From Palaemon carinicauda (taxonomy: Eukaryota; Arthropoda; Malacostraca; Decapoda; Palaemonidae), in contig NC_090751.1 of NCBI RefSeq assembly GCF_036898095.1, positions 81,636,955 through 81,700,954 on the forward strand: DNA of 64,000 nt. Reading direction: 5' to 3'. The notes under the pieces are model-generated. The model had not been told where the DNA came from. It worked only from the letters and a program-made list of their open reading frames with translations, and ran no database searches. A program made the position numbers and the translations under genes. This document shows, one piece after another, positions 1-11,931 of this stretch; within the stretch, counting starts at the first letter, position 1; each line of letters begins with the position of its first letter.

Positions 1-198
1 TATGGGGGACGCGACAGTATTGACTCAATACTCGGAACACAAGGAAGCATGGTTTACCTGCAGAGGTTCGAGGTCAGCTATGCAGAGACCAGGATGCTGC
101 TTCCCCGTAGAGGGGATGATGAAGAAAGTAGTAAGGGCCAGACATACTTCTTTCGTTCATGCAGATTAAAACCTGATAACAATGCCCTCAACCTTCTG

Positions 199-1560
199 CT
201 ACCTGTCCAAAAAGGAGCCTGAGGTTAGACCAGCTGTTGCAGAGCGATAGAAAACGTATCGAGACTCCTGTGGGTCACGCCCTGCAGGAAGCGGGCTGCG
301 AAGGTCATCAGACGCTTCCAGACTCCAGCTTGTAGCACCTGCGTCACAGAGTAGTATTACTCGAAGGCGAGGGACGTTGCGATGTATCCAACATCGTGCT
401 GTAGGGCGACGTGACGGGGGAGAGTCTGAAGACAGGTCGAGATGAATGTCCTTGAGTCCGGGCTGAAGAGGTATACTGGTGACTCTCCCCCCATGTCCTC
501 TTTGTGTTCTCAAATCGGCTGCAACTGAGGACAAACTGCAGCTGTTCCCAGCGCTAACCTCTCGATTCCTTACTGGCAAGAAAGAGAAGGTCTTGGGACA
601 TCAGACACAGAATGGAGACTCGAAATCTTGAATGAATCGGACCGAAGGGCCGGGACCCTCAGATTCTGAGTCTAGCCAACAACTCAGGAGCAAGCCTGAA
701 TGTTGCCTTCCCCTCTTCCTTAGAAAGGGGGGAGTAGTGAGAGACCAAGAAGATTGCTTACACACTGGCCGTGGCCAGAGTGAGCAGAAGACCCAAGGCG
801 GAATACAATCCGAGGCCTGTCGTAAAAGGGTCTTGAGAAGATCTCTTAAAGGACTAAAAGTCCGAGCCATGCTCGAAGTTGGAGGTCTTCCTCCGACTAG
901 GGCAGGGACGATCGTAGCTTCGCATGAGCGAGGATAGATCCAGCAGGCAGGAAAAAGTTATTCCTTTAAGCCTGAAGGTCAGGGAAAAGCTGAGCGACAG
1001 GCTTCATTGCCGAGAGCGGAAAGGAGTTTCCTCCCGCCGAAAGGCAATAAGACCGTTATTGCTGGAGAAGAGGCCTCAAGGGAAGAGGTACTGTATATCT
1101 CCCACGGCACCAACCACCTTAGACTCTTCACTTTGCCTGGGAGACCCCTGTGGATGACTATCGCAGATGACGCGACCTCCGTACCGCGACTGTAGCGGGT
1201 TGTCTCTTCTAGAGGAGGAAGCGTAGTGTCTCCAGGCATGAAGCCGAAGCGACGCCCCGGTTCGGGAGAGATGTCGCAGTGTGGTTGCTTGAGTAGTCTG
1301 CGCCGTGGGAGAAGCTCTCCCGGGAGTTCCGTCAGGGGAAGCAGAGGGTCCAGAAACCGTTCTGCGCATAGTCCCAGTGGAGCTCTCCCATTGAAAGGTT
1401 GACAGACAACCTGGTCTTGTTGAGGTCCATTGTCCGCAGACAAAAAGGAGGGAAGACGCAGGCGTCGAAGTTGTCCCACCATCACCGGAATGCATCTTGC
1501 CAGAGTCTCGGGGTCTGAGACTGGGGGGAAGACTAGCGGAAGCTTGAGGTTCCAAGCTGT
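199..1560 (-). pseudogene. DIRS tyrosine recombinase remnant (copy Z)
   Basis: This is a decayed tyrosine recombinase, the enzyme DIRS elements use to integrate a circular DNA instead of a DDE integrase. Short stretches in several frames match the better preserved copies in this window, for example the C-terminal block ending near 210 and the N-terminal block around 1000-1500. At the catalytic position, where copies B and E keep His-Tyr-Leu, this copy reads Arg-Phe-Leu, so the nucleophilic tyrosine is lost. No continuous frame remains. The identification rests on alignment by eye to the other copies. Confidence 0.7.
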
Positions 1561-1599
1561 CGCGATCAGGTCCCCCAGACCAGCACTTGCTGGTTACCC

Positions 1600-3330
1600 A
1601 AGGTCAAAGACCCCTAGGTACACTCTCTCTATGAGGCTCTGCTCGGATAGTCTGAGAGAAACATTCCCCTGCCTGGAATGAGAGAGCCGATGGTGGTATT
1701 GAGAGAATCTCAATCATCCCGGTATCTCTACTGCAAGATGTGAAGGTGTGAAAATGCGTCCCCTGCTGGTTAGAATGAAGTCGACGCGCAACGGGGCGAC
1801 TCGGCAGGAGCTGTAGGATCTGAAGAGGGGCCAGACTAAGGCCCCTATGCCTGCCTGAATGATGGAGAGGTATCCTTCAGGTCTTGACCATAGGCCTGGA
1901 CCGGAACATGCCCCCCCCCCCCCCTTTCCTTTGACGAGTCCGAGAACCGCATCAAGAATGTGGGGAAAGGACGAGAATATCCACTACCATCAAGAGGCTC
2001 CATAGGTCAACACCCATTGCAGGTCTAATAGTTCCGCTGGTTCCATAGGGCCAGGGAGTCCGGTTAAACATTGCCTGAAGCCACCGGAACTTGGATCGCC
2101 CCACATGGAACTTATCCTGAGGCGACCGTTCGGACTATAGACGGGTCAATGAGGAAAGAAGAACTAGGAAACGTTCCAAGGTAGGGCTGAAAGCTCTGCT
2201 TGACTGAGAACAGGTACTGCGACTCTCCTCAGTCTTGCCACAGTCAACCGAAAGGAAGGCTCGGAGGATGTGGTAACAGAATCTGGCGTCCCCAGGTGGT
2301 CACCCATCCAAGTACCGACGTTGCTTAACCTCGCTGGACGGACGAGAAGCGGGGTTTCCAATGTGGTAAGGCGGTTGACTCAATATCATGGCCAGATACT
2401 CCAGATGTTGAGGCAGAGGAAGAGAAGGCTCTAAGTAAAATACCATGAGCCCACACTCATGGTAAGCATCCGGAAGCTTGTCCCGGAGCTGAAGAAGGTC
2501 GAAACCCGAGCCTACCGGAGTTGACCAGCCCTCCAAACAGCAGAGGAGGTGGAAGCCTGCACCTGAGCGGCCAAGAGGAAGGCAGGGAGAGTTCTCTGGG
2601 GAAACAAACCTGCTATGCCACGACGGGATAGCCACACTGCATCATAAGCAGGAATACTTGCAGTCTAGGCTGAATTCGACGAGCACCCTGGAAGATGGAT
2701 GGAATGGAAACTGAAAGTACCCGTCCTTCCGATCCAGGGTTTAAGGAGTCCTGTCGCCTCATTACCAGTCTGATCGATTCTGCTGGTCTACGCTGGCCGA
2801 AGTTTGTTCCACAAACTTGATCGGGGCTGAGAGGTCGACTATGGACATCCCCTCTCAGATCCTTCCTTACAAGAAAGGATCGACTGAGGGGGCCGGGGGT
2901 GAAGCCGTCGATGATCCTAAGGAAGACCTTCGCCTAAGGTATGGATCATTCTGCCCAACCGGGCAACTCTGCTGACGCTATGGCATAGAGGTTCAGAGAC
3001 ACTGAATTCGCTGACAGAGACGGCAGGCGCGATATCCTTGGCTGATCACAGAGATTGTGCGGGAATGGGCATCGGGAAGCTGTCATTCGGATGAGTAACC
3101 TTAAGCATCCTCCCAGCGAAAAACCTGCAATCCTAGAGTTCGTGAACTCCTTTTAGGACCATGCCCCCCCGGGGGAGTCTCCCGTGCCATCTGTTCCTGA
3201 CAGGAGGAAACTGCAATTGGACACCTTGTCCCAGTTGTCGTAGCCGATAACTTAGGCCGACGTGGTTGAAAGAAAAGGGCGCTGGAGCCCTGCAGAGTCT
3301 GGAAGAAAGCGCCTTGGAGGAGTGAAACCG
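1600..3330 (-). pseudogene. DIRS RT/RNase H remnant (copy Z)
   Basis: Position between the recombinase remnant and the gag remnant, plus short matches to copies B and E, identify this as the reverse transcriptase/RNase H region. An example is the stretch near 2690-2890 that corresponds to the RT segment around the PVIDLSALNKF motif. Frames are destroyed and no YLDD motif can be read. A C-rich homopolymer at 1909-1923 interrupts the RNase H part. Confidence 0.5.
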
Positions 3331-3339
3331 GAAGTCGAT

Positions 3340-6330
3340 TTACTCCGCACAGCAGCTGTCTAAGTCTCTGTCCTTGGGCACAAACAAACTCTTCTCAAGG
3401 ATGGAAGGGTGTCTGAGGTCGTCGACCTCCACAGATGAGACACCCGAAGGAAGCCCTCAGTCAGCGCGTCCAGATGGTACAACATCGAGCTTGTCCGCAA
3501 ATTAGATACTTAACGACGAAAGGCCAAGGGGCCTGAGCTCGAGAGGAGGAAAGTACCCTTGATCTTCCTGTAGCTTCCTTGAACCAAACCTCGGGCCGTA
3601 ACCGAGAAGGGAAAGAACCTGGTAAGATCCCAGAGGAAGAGGTAAGCAGTCACCCCTTGTCCGATGGAGAAATCTCGAACGGAAAGCCCCCCCCCCCCCC
3701 CCCCCCGCCAAAAATCCTTCCAGGGAATGATGGGGAAGGGCTAACCCAGGTTCAGGAATAGAGGAGTGTTGCTCAGATCTCCCTTAAGTTTCTCCTATTC
3801 TTGCAAGTGCCATGCTCTGTGTTTACGGGGTGAGACAGTGTTCTGGAAATACGCTCCAGAAGAACTCGCCAGGCTGGTCATGCTGCGAAAACCCCATTGG
3901 GAATCGTGGTCGCAATTGCCCTGGAGCTCGCGCGACGGGAATTCCTGGTGGTCGGCGAGCGATAACCCATAGACGAGGAATGGATACTGCAATAAATAAG
4001 CCGACATTTGTGCGAAGAAACACTGTAGGTTTGCGCGACGGAACACCATCCGTCTGCGCGATGGAAAAAACCGTTGGTTCGCGCGTGGGCGAACATTGGA
4101 GAGCATGAGCGTAGACGTGCAGGCACGTGGGCGTGTGGGCGCGCAGGCGAGTGGTCGCGCGGTCGCGCGGTTGCACGGGCGAGCGGTCGCGCGGTTGCAC
4201 GGGCGAGCGGTCGCGCGGGCGCGCAGGCGAGCGGTCATGAGGGTGGGCAGGTGGATGAGAGCGAGTCCGAGGCAGCGAACGCAAGCATTAGCGCGATGGC
4301 GAGGAAACGCGCTGCCGCGTGGGCGAGGAGGACCGCTGGCGATATGGATCAACAAGCGATCGGTGGTGAGCTGGTGAGCGCTAGCGCGCAGGTTGGCGAT
4401 GGCGCGTTGTGTTATGCCGACGTGATGGTCAAGCAGTATGCGCAGGTGAGCGATCGTGCGTTGGCGAGCAGTATGCGAAGGTGAGCGATCGCGAGCAGTG
4501 ATCAGCATGCGCAGGGTCGCGCGATGGTGATCAGTATACGCAGGGTCGCGTGATGGTGATCAGCATGCCAGGGTCGCGCAATGGCGATCAGCATGTGCAG
4601 GTTGGCGGTCGCGCGATGCCGAACAGCATCTGCAGGTGGGTGATCGCGTGATGGCGAACAGCATACGCAGTTGAGGGTCGCGCGATGGTGATCAGCATGC
4701 GCAGGGTTGAGCGATGGTGATCAGCATCCGCAGGTGTGCGGTCGCGCGATGGCGATCAGCATCCGCAGTTGAGGGTCGTGCGATGGCGATCAGCATCCGC
4801 AGTTGAGGGTCGCGCGATGGCGATCAGCATCCGCAGGTGAGGGTCGCGCGATGGCGATCAGTATCCGCCGTTGAGGGTCGCGCGATGGCGATCAGCATCC
4901 GCAGTTGAGGGTCGCGCGATGGTGATCAGCATCCGCAGTTGAGGGTCGCGCGATGGCGATCAGCATCCGCAGTTGAGGGTCGCGCGATGGCGATCAGCAT
5001 CCGCAGTTTGAGGGTCGCGCGATGGCGATCAGCATCCGCAGTTGAGGGTTGTGCGATGGCGATCAGCATCCGCAGTTGAGGGTCGCGCGATGGCGATCAG
5101 CATCCGCAGTTGAGGGTCGCGCGATGGCGATCAGCATGCGCAGGTGAGCTAGTAGCTGGCGAACCATGTTCCTTCAGAAGTGTTGGAGAACGTTGGCGTG
5201 CTGGCTGTAACACACGTGGGCGATCCGGAGATCGCTGGCGAGCTGATGATCGCTGGCGGGCTGATGATCGCTGACGAGCTGATGATCACTGGCGAGCTGA
5301 TGATCGCTGACGAGCTGATGATCGCTGACGAGCAGAAGGCTACGCGTGGAAGCCTGCGCAAAGAAGAAGAGTCCTTGACCCTGACCTGAACCGAAGTTCT
5401 AGATCGCGAGGGCGAACGTGGGCGCACAGAGCGCGTAACAGGAACCAACAGGAACCGCAGGGAAGATCATCTTGAAAGCGCTGACGAACAGGAGAGCGCT
5501 GATGAGCAGAAGGGCGCGCAGGGAAACCCTGACACGCAAGGGAAGAACCCCCGTGGGGGCAACCCTTTGCCCCGAAGGGATCGTTGTCCGCCGGGAGACT
5601 GATGTCCGTCGGAAGACCGCTGTCCATCGGGCAGACTGTTGTCCGTCGGGAAGACCGTTGCCCGTCGGAAGACGAGATCAGACTGCTGTCCATCTGCACC
5701 AAGGCGGAAGATCGAAAAAAAGGAGTTGTAGGCTGCAAACGGAGATCCAAAAAGGCGCCTCAAGCACCCTTATAGGGAGATGAGAGGCCCTTACGACGAG
5801 GCGGACGGTGGGCCTTACGGCGAGGGAGGCCAACAGCAACAGCAACAGAAGAAACCTCCGAAGAGGAGTCTCTATGAGTGTACTCTCTCGCGAACGAAAG
5901 AGAAACACTTCGTAGAAGAGACTGGTCACCCAGTGACCTAAAAGGAGTAATCCTCCGAAGAGGAGCTCCTGCAGTTGCCCAGCCCCTTGAGCGAAACTGC
6001 AGGTGCGACCGCTCAGCATCAAGAGCATAGTCGCACGAAAAAAAGGCAAGAGAAGAACTCCCCAAAAGGGGAAAAACTCAAGCCTGGACAGGAAAAACTT
6101 CCCTCGGAAGGAAAGTTATCCGCCCAAGGAGGCAAGCCTCCTGACTGTTCTAAAATGAACTGGAGAGCTGTCCGTCGACACGGGAGTACTACCAGTAGAA
6201 GGAGACACGCCCCTGACGAAAATACAAGGGGGGAGGCAGCAACAGCCGAATCCCCAGGACTCAACCAGACAGCTCACACCGTTGCTATATTACAGAAACG
6301 AACTAGATCGGTAACTGTAAAAAAATAAAA
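3340..6330 (-). pseudogene. DIRS gag remnant with expanded repeats (copy Z)
   Basis: This is the minus-strand gag-like region of copy Z. It contains arginine/serine/proline-rich low-complexity coding sequence (3800-4300 and 5150-5780) that corresponds to the RQRSPA-type repeats of copies A, B and E. A conserved block around 5500-5800 matches the gag segment before the repeats in copy E. A 34-bp minisatellite (4485-5150) and a 16-18 nt C run near 3690 have destroyed the frame. The cysteine-rich N-terminus seen in copies A, B and E is not readable here. Confidence 0.6.
4485..5150. repeat. 34-bp minisatellite, about 19 units
   Basis: Tandem units of 34 bp contain GCGATCAGCATCCGCA followed by GTTGAGGGTCGCGCGATG. 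The first units are more variable (ATGCGCAGG, TATACGC) and the central units at about 4780-5130 are nearly identical. The unit is not a multiple of three, so it cannot be an in-frame expansion of the surrounding gag protein repeat. It lies wholly inside the gag remnant of copy Z. Confidence 0.9.
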
Positions 6331-6964
6331 CAAATAATATTAGTACACATTCATTCCCCCGGGAAGGCTCCGAAGAGGAATCCCGAGGGATAGGAACAAG
6401 AATTACACAACAGGCACGTGCCCTCACAACCACTTACACTCGCGGAAGGAGAGCTGTAACCAAAACAGAATTATAACAATTATAATTATGTAACTATGTA
6501 ATTATGTAATTTAAAAATGAATGAACACTAAAGAAAGAACGAAAACCCCGAAAGCTGAAAAACAAAAAAACAACTACAATTAGATTCATAACTAATTGAT
6601 ACAAACGTACGGCGTAGCAACCACCCACACGGAAAGGAAGCTAGGCTACAAGGGCGTAGTAACACGTAGTAAAAGGGTGAACGACCTTAAGAGAGAGAGA
6701 GAGAGAAAGACATAAGTCAAACTCGATCGCCACCCATAAAATACGCCTTGGTGGCCTAACTGCCGAGGTCTCCACGTAGATATCGTACACTACACACACA
6801 CATCTGAAAAGGAAACTTACTTATTTCTATACTCAAATATATATACAAACATGAAAACATGTTTACATATATATTGAGTAAATGAAAAGTAAGCGATTAA
6901 GTAAAGACAAAACAGACAATGGCTGCCAAGCGAGGACCAAGACAGAGACGTCTGTCACAGTCCG

Positions 6965-7158
6965 AGCCAAAAGTGAAAGTGAGTATTCACCTGTGTGTGA
7001 GGGGGAGGAGGGGTAGCTAGCTACCACTCCCCTACCCCCCCGCTAACTAGCGCGGGGGTAATACACCCTCGTTAAATTCTAATGGCTCGCCATTTCAGCT
7101 ACGCTAAAAGTAATACCCTTTGTAAATAGCGTGGTTTGTATTTCGGTTACGGAACAAA
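6965..7158 (-). repeat. Left inverted terminal repeat of DIRS copy Z
   Basis: This block matches the left repeats of copies A, B and E. It has a GAG/CTC-rich start, a C-rich tract, the CCGCTA/TAGCGG inverted pair, the GGTAGC/GCTACC pair, and then GCGTGGTTTGTATTTCGG and the terminal GGAACAAA. It marks the 5' end of the minus-strand element. Bases after 7158 (GGTAAATAAATA) are not part of the repeat. Confidence 0.85.
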
Positions 7159-7259
7159 GGTAAATAAATAAGGACCCATGTCAGAAAAGGGTCGTGTACA
7201 GGACTGTGCATGCTTGCCTAAATATGTAAAATGGACTTTTTAGCAATAAAACAAATTGA

Positions 7260-7265
7260 TTTATT
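7260..7265 (-). terminator. Poly(A) signal AATAAA of the trihelix gene
   Basis: A canonical AATAAA on the minus strand lies 97 nt downstream of the TAA stop of exon 3. A T-rich stretch follows (TTTGTTTTATTGC). This supports exon 3 as the terminal exon and gives a 3' UTR of roughly 110-130 nt. AATAAA is common by chance in AT-rich DNA, so the support comes from its position. Confidence 0.65.
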
Positions 7266-7361
7266 AAAAAAAATCTATCTGAAACATGAAAATAAGTTGA
7301 ATGTCTACAATTCCAAGCCAAGATGTCAAGAGTCAGTCACAGGGCCCCTTCAGTAATGATA

Positions 7362-7511
7362 TTAAACTTTCTTAAATGCCAACCTTTGTTGTAAATATTT
7401 TTCCGTTGTTGGGTCATCTTTCAGAAAAGAATGAATGCTATTGTAGTAATCCACGCGGAATCCTGGCTTTAATCCACACATCTGCTTCTCACGAAGAGCT
7501 AGGTAACGAAT
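7362..7511 (-). CDS. Trihelix (Myb/SANT-like) protein, exon 3 (C-terminal)
   Basis: This is the terminal coding exon of a minus-strand host gene: 49 codons then TAA. It opens after a good acceptor (TGACTTTTTACAG) in phase 0, which matches exon 2, whose last codon is complete. The peptide begins IRYLALREKQ, continues through GFRVDYYNSIHSFL and ends LAFKKV. It continues the third helix and the following amphipathic stretch of a trihelix/Myb-SANT-like domain: an RY after the KWRNLK end of exon 2, then an aromatic YY and a hydrophobic SFL. No stop interrupts it and codon use is not repeat-like. An AATAAA follows. The protein as a whole is not one I can name. Function is inferred as sequence-specific DNA binding in the nucleus. 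Confidence 0.75.
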   Translation of the reverse strand: MRYLALREKQMCGLKPGFRVDYYNSIHSFLKDDPTTEKYLQQRLAFKKV

Positions 7512-7739
7512 CTGTAAAAAGTCACATAAAAATTTCTACTAAGAAAAGGACTATCAGTATTACTTACATTTAAAAGTCCCCTGAAGTACAGAACATGACT
7601 ATTACAAAAAGCCAAGAAATTTCAGTATCAAAATATTTTCTTTAGTGAAATGTAATTCTTTCGTCAACATTTTATAGTTTCCACACCAAACCTACATCTT
7701 ACAAGCACAGTAATATAAACTGCACTAATATCATAATTA

Positions 7740-7830
7740 TCTTTAATCAATTTGTAATTTTCCTAACCATATGAACCTGAGACCTTTAATAGGAGACTCA
7801 TTCTTAGGAGGGAGGAAGTCCCTAATTGAC
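7740..7830. repeat. Possible DIRS end/ICR relic
   Basis: The order of motifs resembles the ICR-to-3'UTR join of the DIRS copies: TTGTAATTTTCCTAACCAT, a TTTAATAGG, then GAGACTCATTCTTAGGAGG and GAAGTCC. The same order occurs at 22500-22610 and 39840-39920. Divergence is high and no coding remnant follows clearly, so this may be chance plus a common repeat. Confidence 0.3.
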
Positions 7831-10800
7831 TCCTGACAACCTCCTAACTACCTGTGCATAGGGATGTAGCAGATGTAAAGCTAGGACTCCAATTGGGACT
7901 AGTAGACAGCCTCGGAGGAATCTATTGTATATCCTTCCGGATATAAGTGTCCAAATGAATAGGTATTACAGGTATATGAAAAATGGGCATGCATACATTC
8001 TATCCATGCTATGATCTTCTTTCTAATCATTTCTATTAGTCTATTAGACTTACTATACAAAGAGTTTATCACTGAATAGTTTACATGTGTTACTTTAAAG
8101 TTGGGCTGTTCTGCTTTGCATGTTTGGTTTGAAAACTCGGCCTGCAAGAGTAATTACAGTATCGCAAAACCACAAGAATGTTTTTTTTTAATATGTTATA
8201 CAGTTTTCTGTATTGCGAATGACCGAATGCAAACAGATTGAATCAGCTATTAAGGAGGACCAACTGTAATTGTCATTTCAGAGGATCCTGAGAAATGGTT
8301 CAGCATCAGAGCAGAGAAAGATCTTGAAATGTCAACATAGAACGCTGAGAATAAGAAAGTAAGTTGCCCTGCAACTAGAATATAACAAGAGCACGGAGCA
8401 TACGTGCATGATGTCTTATCACATGGAGGCCGATGACGTGGAAACCAACAAGTGTGTAGATCCCAGGAGCATTGAGGATCTGTTAGCATGAGACAGGTGT
8501 GTTAGAGGTCTATGACGAGACGGTCTGCAACACCATCACGCTCCTTGTTGATGTCATCATCCTTATGTTCATTAATAGTGGAGACCATGCACGTGGATCT
8601 CAGTTGCGTGTGCCGACCACGTTTGCTTGGAAGGCAGTACTGTATGGTCCAAATCCATACACATAGAGACCTTGCACATGGAGAGCTGTCTTGCAGACTG
8701 TTTCGAGATAGCATGTTACGTTACGTCCTCACATAGCTTGTATGAGGAAGTAGCTCTTCCTCAACAATCCTTCAAATAGGCCATCATCTTTCTTGTTGAC
8801 TCTCAGGAATTGTCTGGTAGTAGGCATGTGAACAGCTTTACCATCTACAATACAGCTTAGTGCAGGGTAAAACTTAGTATGTACCACTCAGTGCTGGGCA
8901 CTATCTTAGTATGCACTGTTCCCCTTGGTACGCACTGTTCTTATGTATGCAGAGATAGATCATTGTTACACACACAGCTACATTGATTGGTCATCTTTAA
9001 AGATGTCTTCTTTTTCGGGAGGAGAAACAGCACTCAGTCCGGGGCATTGCAATCAGTATAGGACAGAGAGCTATGCATGCTGACATTTCCAGAAAGCCTT
9101 CCCCATAGTACAGGACTGAACACAGGTGCAAAAGCGGCACATACTGATGTTTCTTCACATTAAGGAACGATTCTAGGCACTCACTCCTTCCCTACCTCTC
9201 CCAAAAAAGAGATTGCCCAGGATGGACTGATGAAGGGCAGCTGGCAGTACGTGCTCAGATCCTTGCGAGAGTTGCGCATGCCAATATTCATCCCCACTAT
9301 GGGACAACTCTAGGCACCTATTTCTTCTGGTATGAGACCAAGCACAGGTGAAAGGTGATGAACACATATACCTAGTACACTAGTAATTGTTGCTTGTTTC
9401 GTGCACATGACTGACAATGAGAAACAAGGAACAAAAAGTAGATGGTGACATTGTTGCCAAGAGGAAGTAAGACACATCAAATGCTCAACCTCCAAATATC
9501 TGAAGACAGAGCAAATTCAAAAATAATTATTCTGCCAAAATGGGAGGGAAGAGGGGACAGGTAGTAGGTAACTTATGCGTATGAGGTGAGCTAACTGAAT
9601 TTCTGTGTTAGGCAACTTGGACTTATGACAAACGCCAAACAAGGTTGCCAACATTAACCGAGAACATCTGCCGACTGACTCCCAGTAACTGTCGCCAAGC
9701 GACATCTAGGCATCGGCAGGCAGAGATTCGCTTGACAACGAAAGCGTCTGGTCAGTCTGGTGCTAAGTGACATTTTGGGTTATAGATGATGCAACCCTAT
9801 GTCACTACACCAAACAGTAGACTTAATCATTGTCACTTATCTCAGGTGACTGTCTGATGACAAAAAGCAAGGAACCCAAGTAACTGGCAACACTGATCCC
9901 CAGTGAGTCGTAAGACAAATACTGCTCAACCTCTGTTTGGCTCAGAAAGGAGTAACAAGGATTAAATTTATACCTAACAACTATCTCGTCGCCCATACAT
10001 ACAAGAACCCTTTAACCAAACACCAAGAATGACATTCTAAAACTAGCTAAATATAGTAATACAGTATAAAATAAACTCTTGTAGGTAAAGGAAAAATTAA
10101 GACTCCTGCCTGACAACCTCTCCCGGCAATACCAGCGGACCCAAGAACCAAGGTCACCAAAAACCATAGAGACAGACTATGATTAATAGAGGTAAAGACG
10201 CAATGACCCTTAAGATCAGATTATGTAATGATCTTCATATTCAGGCAGTTAAACCAGAAAAACTTCAATGTTTGATCTAGCAGCAAAAGTTTCCTTTTGA
10301 ACGAGCTGACAAAGGATTCTATGTTAACATGACCGAACTATCTGACATTGTTACTGGTCTTAAAATTTTCTATATTTATTACTAGTTACTTCTCTTGAAC
10401 ATTATTTCCATTACACACTGAGCTAGTATCCCTTGTTGGAGGCTTGGTCTTAAAGCACTCAGCCCATCCAACCAGGGTAGCAGCTCTGCTACAAGCAATG
10501 ATAATAATATAAAGCAAATTAGAGAACTTATCTAAAACATTTGACCAAATCATCTCTTGAGCATAGATACTGACATAAAGGATATGCAATTGAAAAAAGA
10601 AACTTCTGAGAAGATCCCTTTAGAAATTAAACGAAAGGGAGGAGGGGGATCGGATTTTTGCTTAATTTGAGGAATAAACTCTACACTCATTCACAAACCT
10701 TCCAAACATCATTGTCCCTCCAAGAACCCAATAGACCCTAAAGAGTAACCTTCCCAGTCCCCTTGCTAAGGATTGAAGACTAACCATCCCAGGTCTAACA

Positions 10801-11044
10801 ATTAATCTAAAACCCTCTACCCCCACCTAGACACTCTCTGGCACCGTTATGGGAACACACGGATTTGTTAGGCAATTTACCGTCAGGTACCTAGGGTTCA
10901 CAAAAGGGGAGCTCAGTTGTATCTTTACCTTGGTTACCTGATGGGAGTTGAAAGAGAATGCTTATTAGCATTCATAAAAAAGGTAAATTAAAATTTTACA
11001 CTAAATGAATACTTAACAGCATATTGTAAAAATTCTGTTGAAAA

Positions 11045-11142
11045 AGATTCTCGAGGTACTGTGGTGAAGGATCAAACCTATGCCATTGAGGATACTAAAA
11101 TCCACAAGATCAGCACTATAACTATTACGCCACGGTGACTAA
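11045..11142 (-). repeat. tRNA-like relic (possible SINE head)
   Basis: On the minus strand a box-A-like TGGCGTAATAGT and a box-B-like GGTTTGATCC are spaced about as in a tRNA gene. No clean acceptor stem could be paired and there is no CCA. It is more likely a tRNA-derived SINE fragment or tRNA pseudogene than a working tRNA. Confidence 0.3.
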
Positions 11143-11619
11143 AGGAAAAAATAAATGGTTGAAGGGGAGGTGTGTTAGCACAATCAAACTCTGAATTCAC
11201 CTCACTCAAAGATAAATAAGGCCATGAACCAAAATTTCCTTATTGACCGTGGCCTTTTCTCCTATCTTCGAAAGACCTTCCGGCTGCAAAGACACGATTA
11301 TTGAACTATGCAGCCATCTACTTACAGGCCAAAAACTGAATAATTTGCTGTTGAAAGATTAAAAACTTTACCTGCACAGCTGGAACAACTCTCATGGGAG
11401 GCATATTCCTTATAACTCATTTTGACTCTGCAGGAAAGGCAGCTCCTGACAGGGTTGGAAGGAGGAATCACTGATGAATCCTATGACTCCATCAATAAGA
11501 AGTCAGGTTGTAAAAAAACAATAACAGATTAATGGCAATCAAACATGATAAAGAAAGGACTTCCAATATTAATAATAGGTATAAAGACACCAACACTCAC
11601 ACATATCCTCAAAAGAGGG

Positions 11620-11815
11620 TTTGTTCTGTAACTAGAATACAAACCACGCTATTTAATAGGGGTATTACTTTTGGCGTAGCTGAAATGACGAGCCATTGAT
11701 TTTTAACAAGGGTTACCTACCCATACCGCTAGTTAGCGGGGGTAGGGAAGGGTAGCTTGTTACCCCCCCCCCCCCCCCCCCTTCACACACCTGTGATTGA
11801 GCTCACTTTTTCTTT
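11620..11815 (+). repeat. Left inverted terminal repeat of copy A
   Basis: It begins at the element end TTTGTTCTGTAAC and includes CACGCTATTTAATAGGGG, the hairpin-like TTTTGGCGTAGCTGAAA, CCGCTAGTTAGCGG, and GGGTAGCTTGTTACCC followed by an 18-base C run. It ends near GAGCTCACTT. Its central part is the inverted complement of 20161-20360. Confidence 0.85.
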
Positions 11816-11931
11816 TGGCTCGGATGGTGAACGGACGTTGCCGCTCTTCATCCTCGCTGAATATTGGCAGCCATTAATGACTTTTGCCTTTTCTTTTTCT
11901 CTTAGTGTGTGTGAAGTTGACTTCTGCGACC

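Larger units (their letters stand above)
1..7158 (-). mobile_element. DIRS retrotransposon copy Z, 3' end outside window
   Basis: This is a degraded DIRS-type tyrosine-recombinase retrotransposon read on the minus strand. Seen: a recombinase C-terminal remnant near 200-600, an RNase H/RT remnant, a long arginine/serine-rich gag remnant, and a left inverted terminal repeat at 6965-7158. The left repeat ends in GGAACAAA, as in copies C and E. Coding frames are broken by many stops and indels, so this copy is older than B or E. The 3' inverted repeat and ICR would lie to the left of base 1. The element ends about 100 bp beyond the poly(A) signal of the host gene. Confidence 0.85.
7512..11619. 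other. Intron 2 of the trihelix gene, 3' part: AT-rich non-coding
   Basis: No open frame above about 80 codons has a recognisable family here, and no further exon-like segment with splice sites was seen. Contents are a possible DIRS ICR-like relic near 7740-7830, a tRNA-like relic near 11045-11142, and a locally repeated pair of segments near 9080-9180 and 9270-9350. Otherwise I see nothing in it. Confidence 0.6.

Noticed and set aside
4485..5150. CRISPR-like array
   Set aside because: The repeats are directly tandem with no unique spacers and the context is a eukaryotic retrotransposon.
7376..7573. Plus-strand 65-codon frame
   Set aside because: It is the antisense of exon 3 of the trihelix gene, which has the splice site, phase and domain support.
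11045..11142. Functional tRNA gene
   Set aside because: The A and B boxes are only approximate and no acceptor stem pairs; it was kept as a low-confidence relic.
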